Shown here: positions 24,878-33,629 of the stretch, piece by piece | Layout of the letters: every line of letters starts with the position of its first letter | How positions within the stretch are numbered: the stretch's first letter is position 1 | Assembly (NCBI GenBank): GCA_018267955.1 | Contig: JAFDXL010000009.1 | Coordinates: 1,080,717-1,144,716 of the forward strand | Reading direction: 5' to 3' | DNA from: Bacteroidota bacterium | GTDB taxonomy: Bacteria > Bacteroidota > Bacteroidia > Chitinophagales > Chitinophagaceae | Length of the DNA: 64,000 nt | Program-made: the position numbers and the translations under genes | Notes under the pieces: generated by a model | Databases searched by the model: none | What the model was told of the DNA's origin: nothing | What the model saw: the letters and a program-made list of their open reading frames with translations, nothing else

Positions 24878-26311
24878 GTGAAGCGCTACCCTAGCCTCTA
24901 TCTCTATATCATAACAGGCCTTGTTGCCTTTGTTTATGTAGGTATACGTACGTTTACCGTTGCAATAACCTGCGACGAAGGCTGGACGCTTTTTCAGTAT
25001 GTAAAAGCTCCTGTATGGGAGATCTTAACTAATAGTTTTCCCGCGGCCAACAACCATATACTTAATACCTTACTTACAAAAATATGTGCACAGTTTTCCG
25101 AAAGCGAGTTTTTGCTAAGGCTGCCTAATCTACTGGCATTTTTGCTATACATATATACATCTTATAAAATATCTGGCATTTACTTCAACAATACCGTTGT
25201 ACGACTATCTTTTTTCATTGCGTTACTTGGTAACTATTCCATACTTCACTTCTTCGGGCTTTGCCGTGGTTATGGACTTACTATAGCTCTCATGCTGTTT
25301 TCCATTTATCAGCTGATGCTATTAATGGAGCAGTATAATAAGAAACATTTGCACCTTTCACTACTGTTTGCAGTATTAGCCATGTACGCAAATTTTTCTA
25401 CAATGCCCGCCGTACTTTCTATTATGATTGTTGCGTTTGCTATTACCTATATGCATCTGAGAGAGCAAAAATCAATATACAGGCTTTGGGAAGCAATAAA
25501 GCTACCATTAATATATGGCGTGGTGTGTATGGCAATTTGCGCATATCCCATATTAAGGCTAATGGAGCATAATGAGCTCTATTACGGCGGTGAAAATAAT
25601 TTTGTTCGCGACACATTTTTCACCTTATTATTAAACTATTTCGGCTACTGGGATCTCTACAGCAAAAGGATGGAAATGAGTATAGGCCTATTGGTAGTAA
25701 TGATTATTACGTTTATTATAACCGCTATTAAATGGGGGGATCGTCGTATCAGAATATATACAATAGGGACAGGTATATTTGTATTGAGCGCCATCTGCAT
25801 CAATGCACAATTCTACCTACTTAGTATTAAGCTACCTATTGGCAGAACTTCTATGTTCTTATATCCTCTCATTATCTTGTCCATATTTTCTTTATTCGCA
25901 TTTTTGCGACACCAATACCTGATTTTTATTATGCCGATACCTGTCGCAATTGCTGTTATCTGCATTCTCAATATTTCTAAAGAAGCCAATTTCAGAAGTG
26001 TGCGCGATTGGTGGGATGATACTTACACCAGGGATGTTATAGAGTATATAATAGCACACGATACCAGCAAAAAAAACATAACAGTTGCAGGATTTTTTGC
26101 TACAGGTAACTCACTTAACTATTATGCGGAAAAACTTGGGCGTACGGGCCAGTTTAACTGGATTGACGAGCGTAAAACCAATAGCACCAAACCTGATACA
26201 GCCTGTGATTATATTTTTTTAAGAAGAGAAGATCCTGCGCCCGATTCTACCCGTTTTACTATAGTAAAGAGCTGGCAGGAAGATGCCTTCCTATTATATC
26301 ATAAAAACTAA
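24878..26311 (+). CDS. Polytopic membrane glycosyltransferase, GT39/PMT-like (copy B)
   Basis: A 477-residue paralogue of the protein at 23113, sharing RTFTVAIT.DE.WTLF, PAANNHILN.LLTK, FSESEF..RLPNLLA, FFGLCRGYGL.IALMLFSIYQL and late NFRSVRDWWDDTYT. The catalytic DE pair is retained (CDEGWT), so both copies look functional. The start is GTG 24878; a candidate promoter, TTG at 24832-24834 and TAATTTCG at 24857-24864, would leave a very short leader. Predicted role as for copy A; the two may differ in sugar or acceptor (inference). Its stop is followed by a hairpin and then by the convergent histidine kinase gene. Confidence 0.78.
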   Translation: MKRYPSLYLYIITGLVAFVYVGIRTFTVAITCDEGWTLFQYVKAPVWEILTNSFPAANNHILNTLLTKICAQFSESEFLLRLPNLLAFLLYIYTSYKISGIYFNNTVVRLSFFIALLGNYSILHFFGLCRGYGLTIALMLFSIYQLMLLMEQYNKKHLHLSLLFAVLAMYANFSTMPAVLSIMIVAFAITYMHLREQKSIYRLWEAIKLPLIYGVVCMAICAYPILRLMEHNELYYGGENNFVRDTFFTLLLNYFGYWDLYSKRMEMSIGLLVVMIITFIITAIKWGDRRIRIYTIGTGIFVLSAICINAQFYLLSIKLPIGRTSMFLYPLIILSIFSLFAFLRHQYLIFIMPIPVAIAVICILNISKEANFRSVRDWWDDTYTRDVIEYIIAHDTSKKNITVAGFFATGNSLNYYAEKLGRTGQFNWIDERKTNSTKPDTACDYIFLRREDPAPDSTRFTIVKSWQEDAFLLYHKN

Positions 26312-26324
26312 AAGACCTCTTTTT

Positions 26325-26350
26325 TAAGACAGCAACCGTCTTATTTTTTG
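26325..26350 (+). terminator. Terminator after GT39 copy B
   Basis: TAAGAC (26325-26330) / GTCTTA (26338-26343) with a 7-base loop, followed by a T run. A weaker stem than most terminators in this window. Confidence 0.55.
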
Positions 26351-26392
26351 AGATAGGAAAGTGCCACGGAAAACTTTAAAAACAAAAAACGT

Positions 26393-27529
26393 TTATCTCC
26401 GCAGGATTATTCTGAAGGTAGTACCACGCCCTACCTCGGTTTGCTTAACAAACAAGGAACCATGGTGAAACTGTTCAACAATGCGCTTAGCCAACGATAA
26501 CCCAAGCCCCCAGCCACGTTTCTTAGTAGTAAATCCGGGGGTGAAAATCTTTTTAACCTGGTATTTGGGGATGCCTTTCCCCGTGTCAGATACATCAATT
26601 ATCACCTGCTGCTTTTGATCCATGAGCCTGATATCAATATTGCCTTTCCCATCCATTGCGTCTAATGCATTACGGATCAAGTTCTCCAATACCCAATCAA
26701 AGAGCGGGCCACTCATATTCACCAGTATCTCTTGTGTATCTGTATGCAATGCGATCTTTACTTTGCTAGGTGCACGCTTTTGTATATAAGCCACCATGTT
26801 GTTCATGCGCTCCACCAAATTTTCCTCTATCAGCTGCGGAGCGCTACCCACCTTGCTAAACCTGTCAGCTATCAATTTTAGCCTGTCCAGATCTTTCCGC
26901 ATCTCCTCGACAGCCTCATTTCCCTCATCCTCATCATGTAGTATTTGCAGCCAGCCTTCCATAGAACTCAGCGGTGTGCCTAACTGGTGAGCTGTTTCTT
27001 TTGATAACCCGGCCCATACCTGGTTTTGAAGTGAGCGCTGGGCAGAAGTAATGGCAAAAATGACTATCAGCAGGAATATTACGATGATGGTAAGCTGTAC
27101 GTAAGGATAGTAACGCAATTGTCTCAACAAATAAGACTCTCCGTAGTAAACACGCTGCTTACCCGATATATAAGAAAACTCTACCGGCGGATGTAGTTGT
27201 CGGAACTCATCCAACCTCCTGCGAACGTAAGACGTATCTTTTGCAACCTTTATACTATCCAGGTTGTTTTGACTTATTATATTATCCTTCTCGTCTGTCA
27301 ATATCAGCGGGATAGTACGGTTTTGCTGTAACACCAAATTTGCATACTGAAAAACAACAGGATCATTGGATATAGCCTGTATCTTAATTACGTCTACAAA
27401 TTGCTTGATATTCTTACGTTCCTCGTTGGCTAATTTGGTTGCCAAAGTATTAGTATAAGACAGCGAAGCCCCAACTATAAATACAGCAATAATTATCAGA
27501 TATGTCTTCCAGTTGAGATATTGTCGCAT
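26393..27529 (-). CDS. Membrane sensor histidine kinase
   Basis: A 378-residue protein. TM1 is at residues 10-30, an extracytoplasmic sensor at 31-143, TM2 at 144-162, then dimerisation and catalytic domains. The H-box is divergent: KETAHQLGTPLSSM with His181, where most kinases have HELRTPL; this AHQLGTPL form occurs in a Bacteroidota subgroup. N box NLIRNALDAM, G1 DTGKGIP, F box IFTPGFTTK and G2 GWGLGLSLAK are intact, so it should be active. No response regulator is adjacent, so it is an orphan. A relic of its last codons is found at 24717-24749. Confidence 0.9.
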   Translation of the reverse strand: MRQYLNWKTYLIIIAVFIVGASLSYTNTLATKLANEERKNIKQFVDVIKIQAISNDPVVFQYANLVLQQNRTIPLILTDEKDNIISQNNLDSIKVAKDTSYVRRRLDEFRQLHPPVEFSYISGKQRVYYGESYLLRQLRYYPYVQLTIIVIFLLIVIFAITSAQRSLQNQVWAGLSKETAHQLGTPLSSMEGWLQILHDEDEGNEAVEEMRKDLDRLKLIADRFSKVGSAPQLIEENLVERMNNMVAYIQKRAPSKVKIALHTDTQEILVNMSGPLFDWVLENLIRNALDAMDGKGNIDIRLMDQKQQVIIDVSDTGKGIPKYQVKKIFTPGFTTKKRGWGLGLSLAKRIVEQFHHGSLFVKQTEVGRGTTFRIILRR

Positions 27530-27624
27530 AAAGGCGTGTAAAAAACGAAAACAAGGGTAAAAATATTATGATTTTGACCGAATAACTATTATTTTTGTGG
27601 CCGGAAAATTTTATCGTTTCGCAC

Positions 27625-27852
27625 ATGCAACACAACCAGGAACATTTAATAAATCAGGGAGAAGACTTGCCAAATCCAGCGGATATAGAATTAAGCAAAC
27701 CTTCGAAATCGCGCTTTTTATTCCTGCTGTTTTTCTTCGGTTATTTCATTTTTGCATGGGCAGGTTGTTATAACCTTTACGAACATAAGTATCAGAAAAA
27801 CGATAACATCACCGTTCCTGATAATACATTATACGAGCCTAAGTATAAATAA
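27625..27852 (+). CDS. Small single-span membrane protein, unknown function
   Basis: A 75-residue protein from ATG 27625. A hydrophilic N-terminus (QHNQEHLINQGEDLPNPADIE) precedes one hydrophobic segment (RFLFLLFFFGYFIFAWAGCYNLY) and a short charged tail. A TATTTTTG box at 27590-27597 gives a plausible promoter. It is divergent from the histidine kinase gene and 14 bp upstream of a GT2 gene. No family is recognised. Confidence 0.62.
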   Translation: MQHNQEHLINQGEDLPNPADIELSKPSKSRFLFLLFFFGYFIFAWAGCYNLYEHKYQKNDNITVPDNTLYEPKYK

Positions 27853-27866
27853 TCATTGTTTTTGCA

Positions 27867-28916
27867 ATGATTACCAGCCTGCAAGATACTGCTGTTGTCA
27901 TTCTCAGCTATAATGGCAAAAAATGGCACCAGCTTTTTTTGCCTCTTATCGTGGCGCAGGCATCTACAGGATATGACGTGGTAGTTGTAGATAATGCATC
28001 TACGGATGATACCCTGGAATATGTACAAACAAACTTCCCGACGGTACATACACTGCAAATTGCAGTAAATAAAGGATTTGCCAATGGCTATTATGAAGCG
28101 CTCCGGCAAATACACGCGAAGTACTATGTGCTATTGAGTGCGGATTTTGAGGTTACAGAAGGTTGGTTCCCTCCCCTGCTGCATGCTATGCAGCGATACC
28201 CCGGCCTGGCAGCGTGCCAGCCTAAGATCAGGTATTGGAAAGAAAAAGAAAAATTTGAGTATGCCGGCGCCGCCGGAGGGTTTATGGATAAATGGGGCTA
28301 CCTCTTCTGCAGGGGCCGCGTTTTCAATGACCTGGAAACCGATAACGGCCAGTATAATGATGATATTGAAACATTCTGGGCATCGGGCGGATGTTTTATA
28401 GTGCGCGCAGATCTTTACCACCAGGTAGGTGGCCTGGATTCTGACCTGTATGCGCACATGGAAGAAGTAGACCTATGCTGGCGATTGCGCAATATGGGCT
28501 ATAAGATCGGTTACACAGGCCAGTCTACCGTTTATCATGTGGGTGGAAGCGTCATCAGCTACGGCAGTCCGCAGAAATTATACTACAATTTTAGAAATAG
28601 CCTGGTATTGCTGCTCAAGAATGAGCGGGGCGCCAAGCTGGCATGGCTATTCCCGCTAAGGCTGATACTGGATGGAATAGCAGGATTACAGATGCTTGCC
28701 GGTGGCAATTTTGTGGGCACTTTTACGATCATTAAGGCACATTTTCACTTTTACGGAAGCCTTGGCAAATGGCTTAAAAAAAGAAAGGCAGCCAAGAAAA
28801 TGGTTACTCACCGCGACACAGGCGGCATCTATAACAAAAGCATTATCTGGCAATATTTTGCACTGCGGAAAAAGACCTTCACAAAACTGAATTGGGCACC
28901 CGAAAGGCTGTATTAA
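27867..28916 (+). CDS. Family 2 glycosyltransferase
   Basis: A 349-residue protein. The GT-A fold starts with AVVILSYNGKKW, then VVVVDNASTDDTLEYV (nucleotide contacts), NKGFANGYYEAL and YYVLLSADFEV, which takes the DxD position. EEVDLCWRLRNMGYKIGY is the catalytic-loop region and VYHVGGSVIS follows. It resembles the WbbL-like rhamnosyltransferase branch of GT2. The C-terminal 60 residues contain an amphipathic stretch that may touch the membrane. It probably transfers a sugar to a cell-surface polysaccharide; the donor is unknown. It starts 14 bp after the small membrane-protein gene. Confidence 0.9.
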   Translation: MITSLQDTAVVILSYNGKKWHQLFLPLIVAQASTGYDVVVVDNASTDDTLEYVQTNFPTVHTLQIAVNKGFANGYYEALRQIHAKYYVLLSADFEVTEGWFPPLLHAMQRYPGLAACQPKIRYWKEKEKFEYAGAAGGFMDKWGYLFCRGRVFNDLETDNGQYNDDIETFWASGGCFIVRADLYHQVGGLDSDLYAHMEEVDLCWRLRNMGYKIGYTGQSTVYHVGGSVISYGSPQKLYYNFRNSLVLLLKNERGAKLAWLFPLRLILDGIAGLQMLAGGNFVGTFTIIKAHFHFYGSLGKWLKKRKAAKKMVTHRDTGGIYNKSIIWQYFALRKKTFTKLNWAPERLY

Positions 28917-29061
28917 TCCCTGATGTTCCGGCTACCTGTTTTAAGTCCTATCATTCCCCGACAATAATCGTCCGTTTACCGATTTCCATTAATACTTTAC
29001 CTAATAGAACTTTCATAAGCTACAGGTAGATAATACTTTTACATCGTTAAATTAATAGACG

Positions 29062-29856
29062 ATGCAACATAATATTCAGGAATGGCAACAAGGCTGGAAC
29101 AGGCAAGACCCGAACTGGAGACAGCAAAGAAGAGAATGGAACAGGCAAAGGTATAACAGGCGTCAGAAGGGCGATAAAGTATGGTTCGGTGCAATAGTAG
29201 CCCTGCTCGGTGTATTTCTTTTGCTCAAGAAACTGGGCATGTTTTATTTTGACTGGGATATATTATGGCCGGTAGCGTTGATTGCTATAGGCTTGCTGAT
29301 AGGTGTAAAAAAACGTTTTCATAGCCACGCATGGTGGATATTGACACTCATAGGTGTGGCGCAGCTGGTGCCCGAGTTCCGGATATTGAACACCACCTCA
29401 TCTCACCTGGTATTTCCGCTGGCACTCATAATAGGCGGTTTTATGATAGCCATTAAATCGAAGAAGCATAAGAACTGGCAGGACCATATGCAGGTGGTAA
29501 CGAATGATGAAAACAGCCTGAATATAGATATTACGTTTGGCGGAAGGAAGGAGATAGTAACCTCTAAAGACTTTAAAGGTGGAAATATTAAAAGCACTTT
29601 TGGCGGATGCGAGGTAAACATGATACAGGCAGACAGCACTACGCAACCAATGGTGCTGAATATGCAGGTAACCTTTAGCGGTGTAGAGCTGATCGTTCCA
29701 TCGCACTGGGAGCTGCAGGTAGAGATAGAGCCGACATTTGGCAGTGTGGAAGACCACAGGGCTATGCGAACCGCAGCGCCAAACAATGAAGATAAAAAGC
29801 TATTGATATTACGCGGCAACTGCAGCTTCGGCAGCATTGAAATAAAATCATATTAA
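29062..29856 (+). CDS. LiaF-like membrane protein (DUF5668 plus LiaF C-terminal domain)
   Basis: A 264-residue protein. A basic, Gln/Arg/Trp-rich cytosolic N-terminus (residues 1-40) precedes four hydrophobic helices (about 45-145) of the LiaI/LiaF-TM type, and then a C-terminal beta-rich domain with repeated FGG turns: ITFGGRKEIV, STFGGCEVNM, VTFSGVELIV, PTFGSVEDH. The LiaF C-domain in Firmicutes inhibits the LiaSR system and responds to cell-wall antibiotics. Here the gene begins a run of four closely spaced plus-strand genes that ends in a LytS/LytTR pair, so a regulatory role toward that pair is likely (inference). Confidence 0.82.
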   Translation: MQHNIQEWQQGWNRQDPNWRQQRREWNRQRYNRRQKGDKVWFGAIVALLGVFLLLKKLGMFYFDWDILWPVALIAIGLLIGVKKRFHSHAWWILTLIGVAQLVPEFRILNTTSSHLVFPLALIIGGFMIAIKSKKHKNWQDHMQVVTNDENSLNIDITFGGRKEIVTSKDFKGGNIKSTFGGCEVNMIQADSTTQPMVLNMQVTFSGVELIVPSHWELQVEIEPTFGSVEDHRAMRTAAPNNEDKKLLILRGNCSFGSIEIKSY

Positions 29857-29891
29857 TCACATCCCGCAAACAGGGTACTAACTTTTACAAA

Positions 29892-30227
29892 ATGAGAGCT
29901 TATACTGCACAGATCATCTACCGTATCAAATGCGACGGCATCAGTACGGAACAATATGAAGAACAATGGAGGCTGATACATGGTGTGGATGCCCGTGATG
30001 CATTGTTCCAGGCAAGAGTAGTTGCCAAAGAAGAGGAAGCAACCTTTGTTGACAGGCATGGAAGAACGGTGATGTGGGAACTAGTGGCAGTAAAAGACCT
30101 GCAGGAAGTAAATATGAAACACGGCGCACTGCTGTTTTCTGAAGTAAAAGAGGTAACCCCAATAGCCTCACCGGTATGGGTTGAACCTGCAACTGTAGCA
30201 ACACAAACAGCCGATAATTGCCATTAA
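29892..30227 (+). CDS. DUF4288-like protein
   Basis: A 111-residue soluble protein: MRAYTAQIIYRIKCDG, then QWRLIHGVDARDALFQARVVAKEEE and MWELVAVKDLQEV. The pattern matches DUF4288, small proteins of unknown function. It lies 35 bp after the LiaF-like gene and 11 bp before the sensor kinase start, so it is part of the same operon. Confidence 0.75.
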   Translation: MRAYTAQIIYRIKCDGISTEQYEEQWRLIHGVDARDALFQARVVAKEEEATFVDRHGRTVMWELVAVKDLQEVNMKHGALLFSEVKEVTPIASPVWVEPATVATQTADNCH

Positions 30228-30238
30228 TACAAAAAAAT

Positions 30239-31252
30239 ATGCGGTGGCTATTGCCCCTACTGGTAATACTGGTATGGGCAATACACTTTGGGCTATTGTT
30301 TTTCTATACGGGAATGCCGCCGGGTATTTCTCTAATGGATAGCCTTATCAGCACATTGACCATGGCGACGTTTGTCTGGCTGATGTTGCTTACTTTAAAC
30401 TCCTACCCTACCCGTGTTGGCCTAACCCTGTACGCATTGCTTATTGGCAGCTTCTTTTCCCTGGCATCAGGATATACTACCTGGTTCCTGTTTAAGACCA
30501 TACCTGTAAAAGGATATGAAGGCTATGAGCATTGGCTATATGCCAGTATGCCCATCAGGTATATTGCAAACTGGCTGGTGTTTTGCTGGATCTCTACATT
30601 TGCTGCATTACAAAATGAGGCTGAAAAAATAGAAACTAAGTTTTTAAAACAAACAGACCTTACTACCATGCACCGGGAGGCCGAGCTATATAAGCTAAGG
30701 CAACAACTGCAACCCCATTTTTTGTACAATAGCCTTAACTCCATCAGCGCATTAACCATGATTGCACCGGAAAAAGCGCAGGAAATGATCAGTAAATTAT
30801 CTGATTTTCTGAGAAGCTCTGTAAAACGCGAAGCACAAGACCTGATACCGATACAAGAAGAGCTGAGCTATATAGAGGCTTACCTATCTATTGAATCGGT
30901 AAGATTTGGGGACAGGCTGAAGGTAATATTCGATAAGGGATATACAGATGATGCTATGATCCCCCCCTTCCTGCTACAGCCAGTACTGGAGAACGCCATT
31001 AAATTTGGCCTGTACGGAACTATAGGTGAGGTAACCATTGCGGTGAACATTGCCCTTACAGATGCGATGCTGCAAATAAGCATCAGCAATCCGTACGATT
31101 CTGACAGCCAGATACCGAGAGGTACCGGCTTTGGCCTAGAAGGCATAGCGCGAAGGCTGCACTTATTGTACGGACGCGCCGACCTGCTGGAGACCCTAAA
31201 AACAACAAACACATTTACTACAAAATTAAAAATACCCCAGGCACATGTATAA
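30239..31252 (+). CDS. LytS/YehU-type sensor histidine kinase
   Basis: About 337 residues from ATG 30239; an in-frame TTG at 30218 overlaps the previous gene and is not preferred. Four hydrophobic helices occupy residues 1-125. Then comes the His_kinase (pfam06580) domain: LRQQLQPHFLYNSLNSISAL with His160 as the probable phospho-site, and an ATPase domain with LQPVLENAIKFGL (N box) and GTGFGLEGIARRL (G2 box). The gene overlaps the response regulator by 8 bp, and the two form a classical LytS-LytTR pair. Confidence 0.93.
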   Translation: MRWLLPLLVILVWAIHFGLLFFYTGMPPGISLMDSLISTLTMATFVWLMLLTLNSYPTRVGLTLYALLIGSFFSLASGYTTWFLFKTIPVKGYEGYEHWLYASMPIRYIANWLVFCWISTFAALQNEAEKIETKFLKQTDLTTMHREAELYKLRQQLQPHFLYNSLNSISALTMIAPEKAQEMISKLSDFLRSSVKREAQDLIPIQEELSYIEAYLSIESVRFGDRLKVIFDKGYTDDAMIPPFLLQPVLENAIKFGLYGTIGEVTIAVNIALTDAMLQISISNPYDSDSQIPRGTGFGLEGIARRLHLLYGRADLLETLKTTNTFTTKLKIPQAHV

Positions 31253-31982
31253 GGTTATTATCATAGATGATGAACCATTAGCCAGGCAATTGGTAAGATC
31301 CTTCCTGCAATCTTATAACGAGATAGAAGTAGTTGCAGAATGCGGTGACGGATTTGAAGGCTTTAAAACTATACAGGAACTGCAACCCGACCTTATATTC
31401 CTGGATGTGCAGATGCCTAAGCTAAATGGGTTTGAAATGCTGGAGCTCCTGGACAATCCACCATCGGTGATCTTTACTACAGCATTTGATGAATATGCCA
31501 TGAAGGCGTTTGAATCTCATGCGATAGACTATCTCCTTAAGCCAATCAGCAGAGAGCGTTTTGATAAGGCCGTACAAAAATGGATACAGTTGCGTGCCGG
31601 ATCTCAGACTCCGCAGTTTACCGGCATCAGCCAAAATAATGTGTATGAAGGATACCAGCACAGGATAGTTGTAAAGGACAATGGCCTGATACGCATTATA
31701 CCTGCGCAGGACATCTATTACGTGGAAGCGAATGATGACTACGTAAAAATTGTTACAAAGGATGGCAGCTTTTTAAAGAAAAGCACACTAGGCCATATTG
31801 AGCAAAGCCTCGATCCCCAGTTGTTTATACGTGTACACAGATCTTACCTGATACCCATCAGCCAGCTGGTGCGTATTGAACCGTACGAAAAAGAAAGCCA
31901 CATTGCATTACTGCAATGTGGCGCTAAAATAACTGTAAGCAAAAGCGGTATGGCTAAGCTGAAGACAACCCTCGGCTGGTAG
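31245..31982 (+). CDS. LytTR-family response regulator
   Basis: A 245-residue protein. The receiver domain has IIDDEP (acidic pair), phospho-acceptor Asp54 in IFLDVQMPKLNG, TTAF and KPIS. From about residue 140 a LytTR DNA-binding domain follows: IVVKDNGLIRIIPAQDIYYVEANDDYVKI and LFIRVHRSYLIPISQLVRIE. It is the cognate regulator of the overlapping LytS-type kinase. Candidate targets include its own operon. No LytTR-type direct repeat was identified upstream of 29062. Confidence 0.95.
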   Translation: MYKVIIIDDEPLARQLVRSFLQSYNEIEVVAECGDGFEGFKTIQELQPDLIFLDVQMPKLNGFEMLELLDNPPSVIFTTAFDEYAMKAFESHAIDYLLKPISRERFDKAVQKWIQLRAGSQTPQFTGISQNNVYEGYQHRIVVKDNGLIRIIPAQDIYYVEANDDYVKIVTKDGSFLKKSTLGHIEQSLDPQLFIRVHRSYLIPISQLVRIEPYEKESHIALLQCGAKITVSKSGMAKLKTTLGW

Positions 31983-32285
31983 CTATTCCGCATTACCGGT
32001 AGTACCGGGTTTGCGCTCAATGATATACCTTATCAGCAAGGCGCCTCCTATCTCTAATGCATACACTGTAAACACTTTCAGCGGGTTCTGCATTAAAAAG
32101 CTTTGTACACTATTGAAATCTACAGGCCCACGATAGGTGCTATAGATAACCATAGAACCTATGAAGATGCCCCCCAGCATTGCCAGCACTGTAAACAAAC
32201 CCCATCTAGCTGATGGCAAGCCTTTTCGGCGCGCCAGCTTGCTGTTGAAATACGCGAAGGCAATAAAAAAAACTATATCAAGCAA
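31983..32285 (-). CDS. Small integral membrane protein, unknown function
   Basis: A 100-residue protein with three hydrophobic segments (residues 2-14, 29-47 and 72-88). RGPVDFNSVQSFLMQNPLKVF lies between the second and third. No family is recognised. Its stop touches the stop of the response regulator gene, and its start lies 3 bp after the stop of the DegT-family gene, so it is the last gene of that minus-strand unit. Confidence 0.65.
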   Translation of the reverse strand: MLDIVFFIAFAYFNSKLARRKGLPSARWGLFTVLAMLGGIFIGSMVIYSTYRGPVDFNSVQSFLMQNPLKVFTVYALEIGGALLIRYIIERKPGTTGNAE

Positions 32286-32288
32286 ACC

Positions 32289-33494
32289 TTAGATATTTTT
32301 CATGAATTCAGTTACACTTTCCATCACATGGCTGATCTGAGCTTCGTTCAGGCCATGATGGCAAGCCAGCAGCATACCGCCACGCATTACTTTATCTGCC
32401 TCTGTATAACCATTGGCTGAAGCTTTGTGCGCATAGTTTTTAAAGCCCGGCTGGCGTAATATATTGCCGGTGAAAACAGTACGTGTCTGGATGTTCCTCT
32501 TCTCAAGGAATATCTGCATATCGCGCCTTGTAAACGGTGCAGATTCTTTGATAGTTACTGCAAATGCCAGCCATCCTGTACGTGAGTTTGGCAATTGCTT
32601 AGGCAGTATAAAATACTCTTCGTACTGGCTAAAGAATTCGCGCATACGCTTATAGTTATGCGTACGTGTATCGATATTATGAGCCAGGTCGTCTAACTGC
32701 ACGTTACCAAACGCCGCACCCATTTCTGAAGGTTCGATATTATAACCCGGTTCTTCGAATACAAACTTAGCATCGTATTGTATGCCTTCTATTTCTACAT
32801 TGAAGCGATTCTCGATCTTCTCAGATTCTACAAACAATGAAGAACTGCGGCCCCAGCTACGCAACAAACGTCCACGATCGTAAAGAGCTTCCGTATTAAC
32901 GCAAAGCATACCACCGTTGCCTGCGCAATTGATAATGTGTGAACCATAGAAGCTGGTTGTACTCATATCAGTAAAGCGCCCAGACGATGCTCCATCGATC
33001 TCTGCACCCAGGGTATCTGCTGAATCTTCCAGTACAAAAAGATTATGCTTGTCTGCTATTTCGCGCAGCCTTTTCCAATCAGGCAAATTCCCTATCAGGT
33101 TAGGTATGATCATAGCCTTGGTTTTAGGCGTTATCATTTCCTCCACCTTATTAACATCTATATTATAAGTACCTTCTTCTACATCTACATAAGCAGGTAC
33201 CCATCCTTTTTTTACTTGTGGCGCTATGGTAGTAGAGAATGTAAGCACCGGTGTAATGATCTCAGAACCCGGTTCGTAATCGAGCAAATCAGCAGCAAGA
33301 TATAATGCCGATGAACCACTGTTTACCATGATGCCATATTTTTTAGCATAAAGCGCTGCAACGCGTTCTTCCATGCGGCGAACATGCTTACCCATTTGCG
33401 TAGTTGTACGCAGCACGCTCATTACAGCTTCTATTTCTTTTTCGCCATATACAGCTTTGCCATAGGGCACTTGTATATAATCTGTTTGTAACAT
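32289..33494 (-). CDS. DegT/DnrJ/EryC1-family enzyme with His at the PLP-lysine position (possible sugar 3-dehydratase)
   Basis: A 401-residue fold-type I enzyme. VNSGSSALYLAADLL and LEDSADTLGAE (the PLP-pyridine Asp) are typical. The motif that normally carries the Schiff-base Lys reads SFYGSHIINCAGNGG, with His186. In ColD and RfbH/E1 (GDP- and CDP-4-keto-6-deoxyhexose 3-dehydrases) the Lys is likewise His and PMP drives 3-dehydration. TGNILRQP in the C-terminal domain also resembles those enzymes. The Fe-S cysteines of E1 are not recognisable, which points to the ColD side. A 3,6-dideoxy-sugar role is inference; no sugar-nucleotide genes are adjacent. Confidence 0.85.
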   Translation of the reverse strand: MLQTDYIQVPYGKAVYGEKEIEAVMSVLRTTTQMGKHVRRMEERVAALYAKKYGIMVNSGSSALYLAADLLDYEPGSEIITPVLTFSTTIAPQVKKGWVPAYVDVEEGTYNIDVNKVEEMITPKTKAMIIPNLIGNLPDWKRLREIADKHNLFVLEDSADTLGAEIDGASSGRFTDMSTTSFYGSHIINCAGNGGMLCVNTEALYDRGRLLRSWGRSSSLFVESEKIENRFNVEIEGIQYDAKFVFEEPGYNIEPSEMGAAFGNVQLDDLAHNIDTRTHNYKRMREFFSQYEEYFILPKQLPNSRTGWLAFAVTIKESAPFTRRDMQIFLEKRNIQTRTVFTGNILRQPGFKNYAHKASANGYTEADKVMRGGMLLACHHGLNEAQISHVMESVTEFMKNI

Positions 33495-33570
33495 ATTTGT
33501 GTGAGTTAAGAGTGCTAATGTACAAGTAAAGGCGCAAATTAATGCGTTAATACAATCTGAAAAAAAGGTT

Positions 33571-33611
33571 AAAACAAAAAAAATGCCCCTGTCAGATGTG
33601 ACAAGGGCATT
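33571..33611 (-). terminator. Terminator of the M16 peptidase gene (minus strand)
   Basis: A 13-bp stem (AATGCCCCTGTCA / TGACAAGGGCATT, one mismatch) with loop GATG. On the minus strand it is followed by an eight-T run. It lies 19 bp after the peptidase stop. Confidence 0.88.
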
Positions 33612-33629
33612 ATTAGTTGCAAATATTTA

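Noticed and set aside
24538-26392. GT39 duplication considered as a mobile element at a tRNA
   Set aside because: No integrase, transposase, terminal inverted repeats or tRNA-end direct repeat; tandem duplication explains it better.
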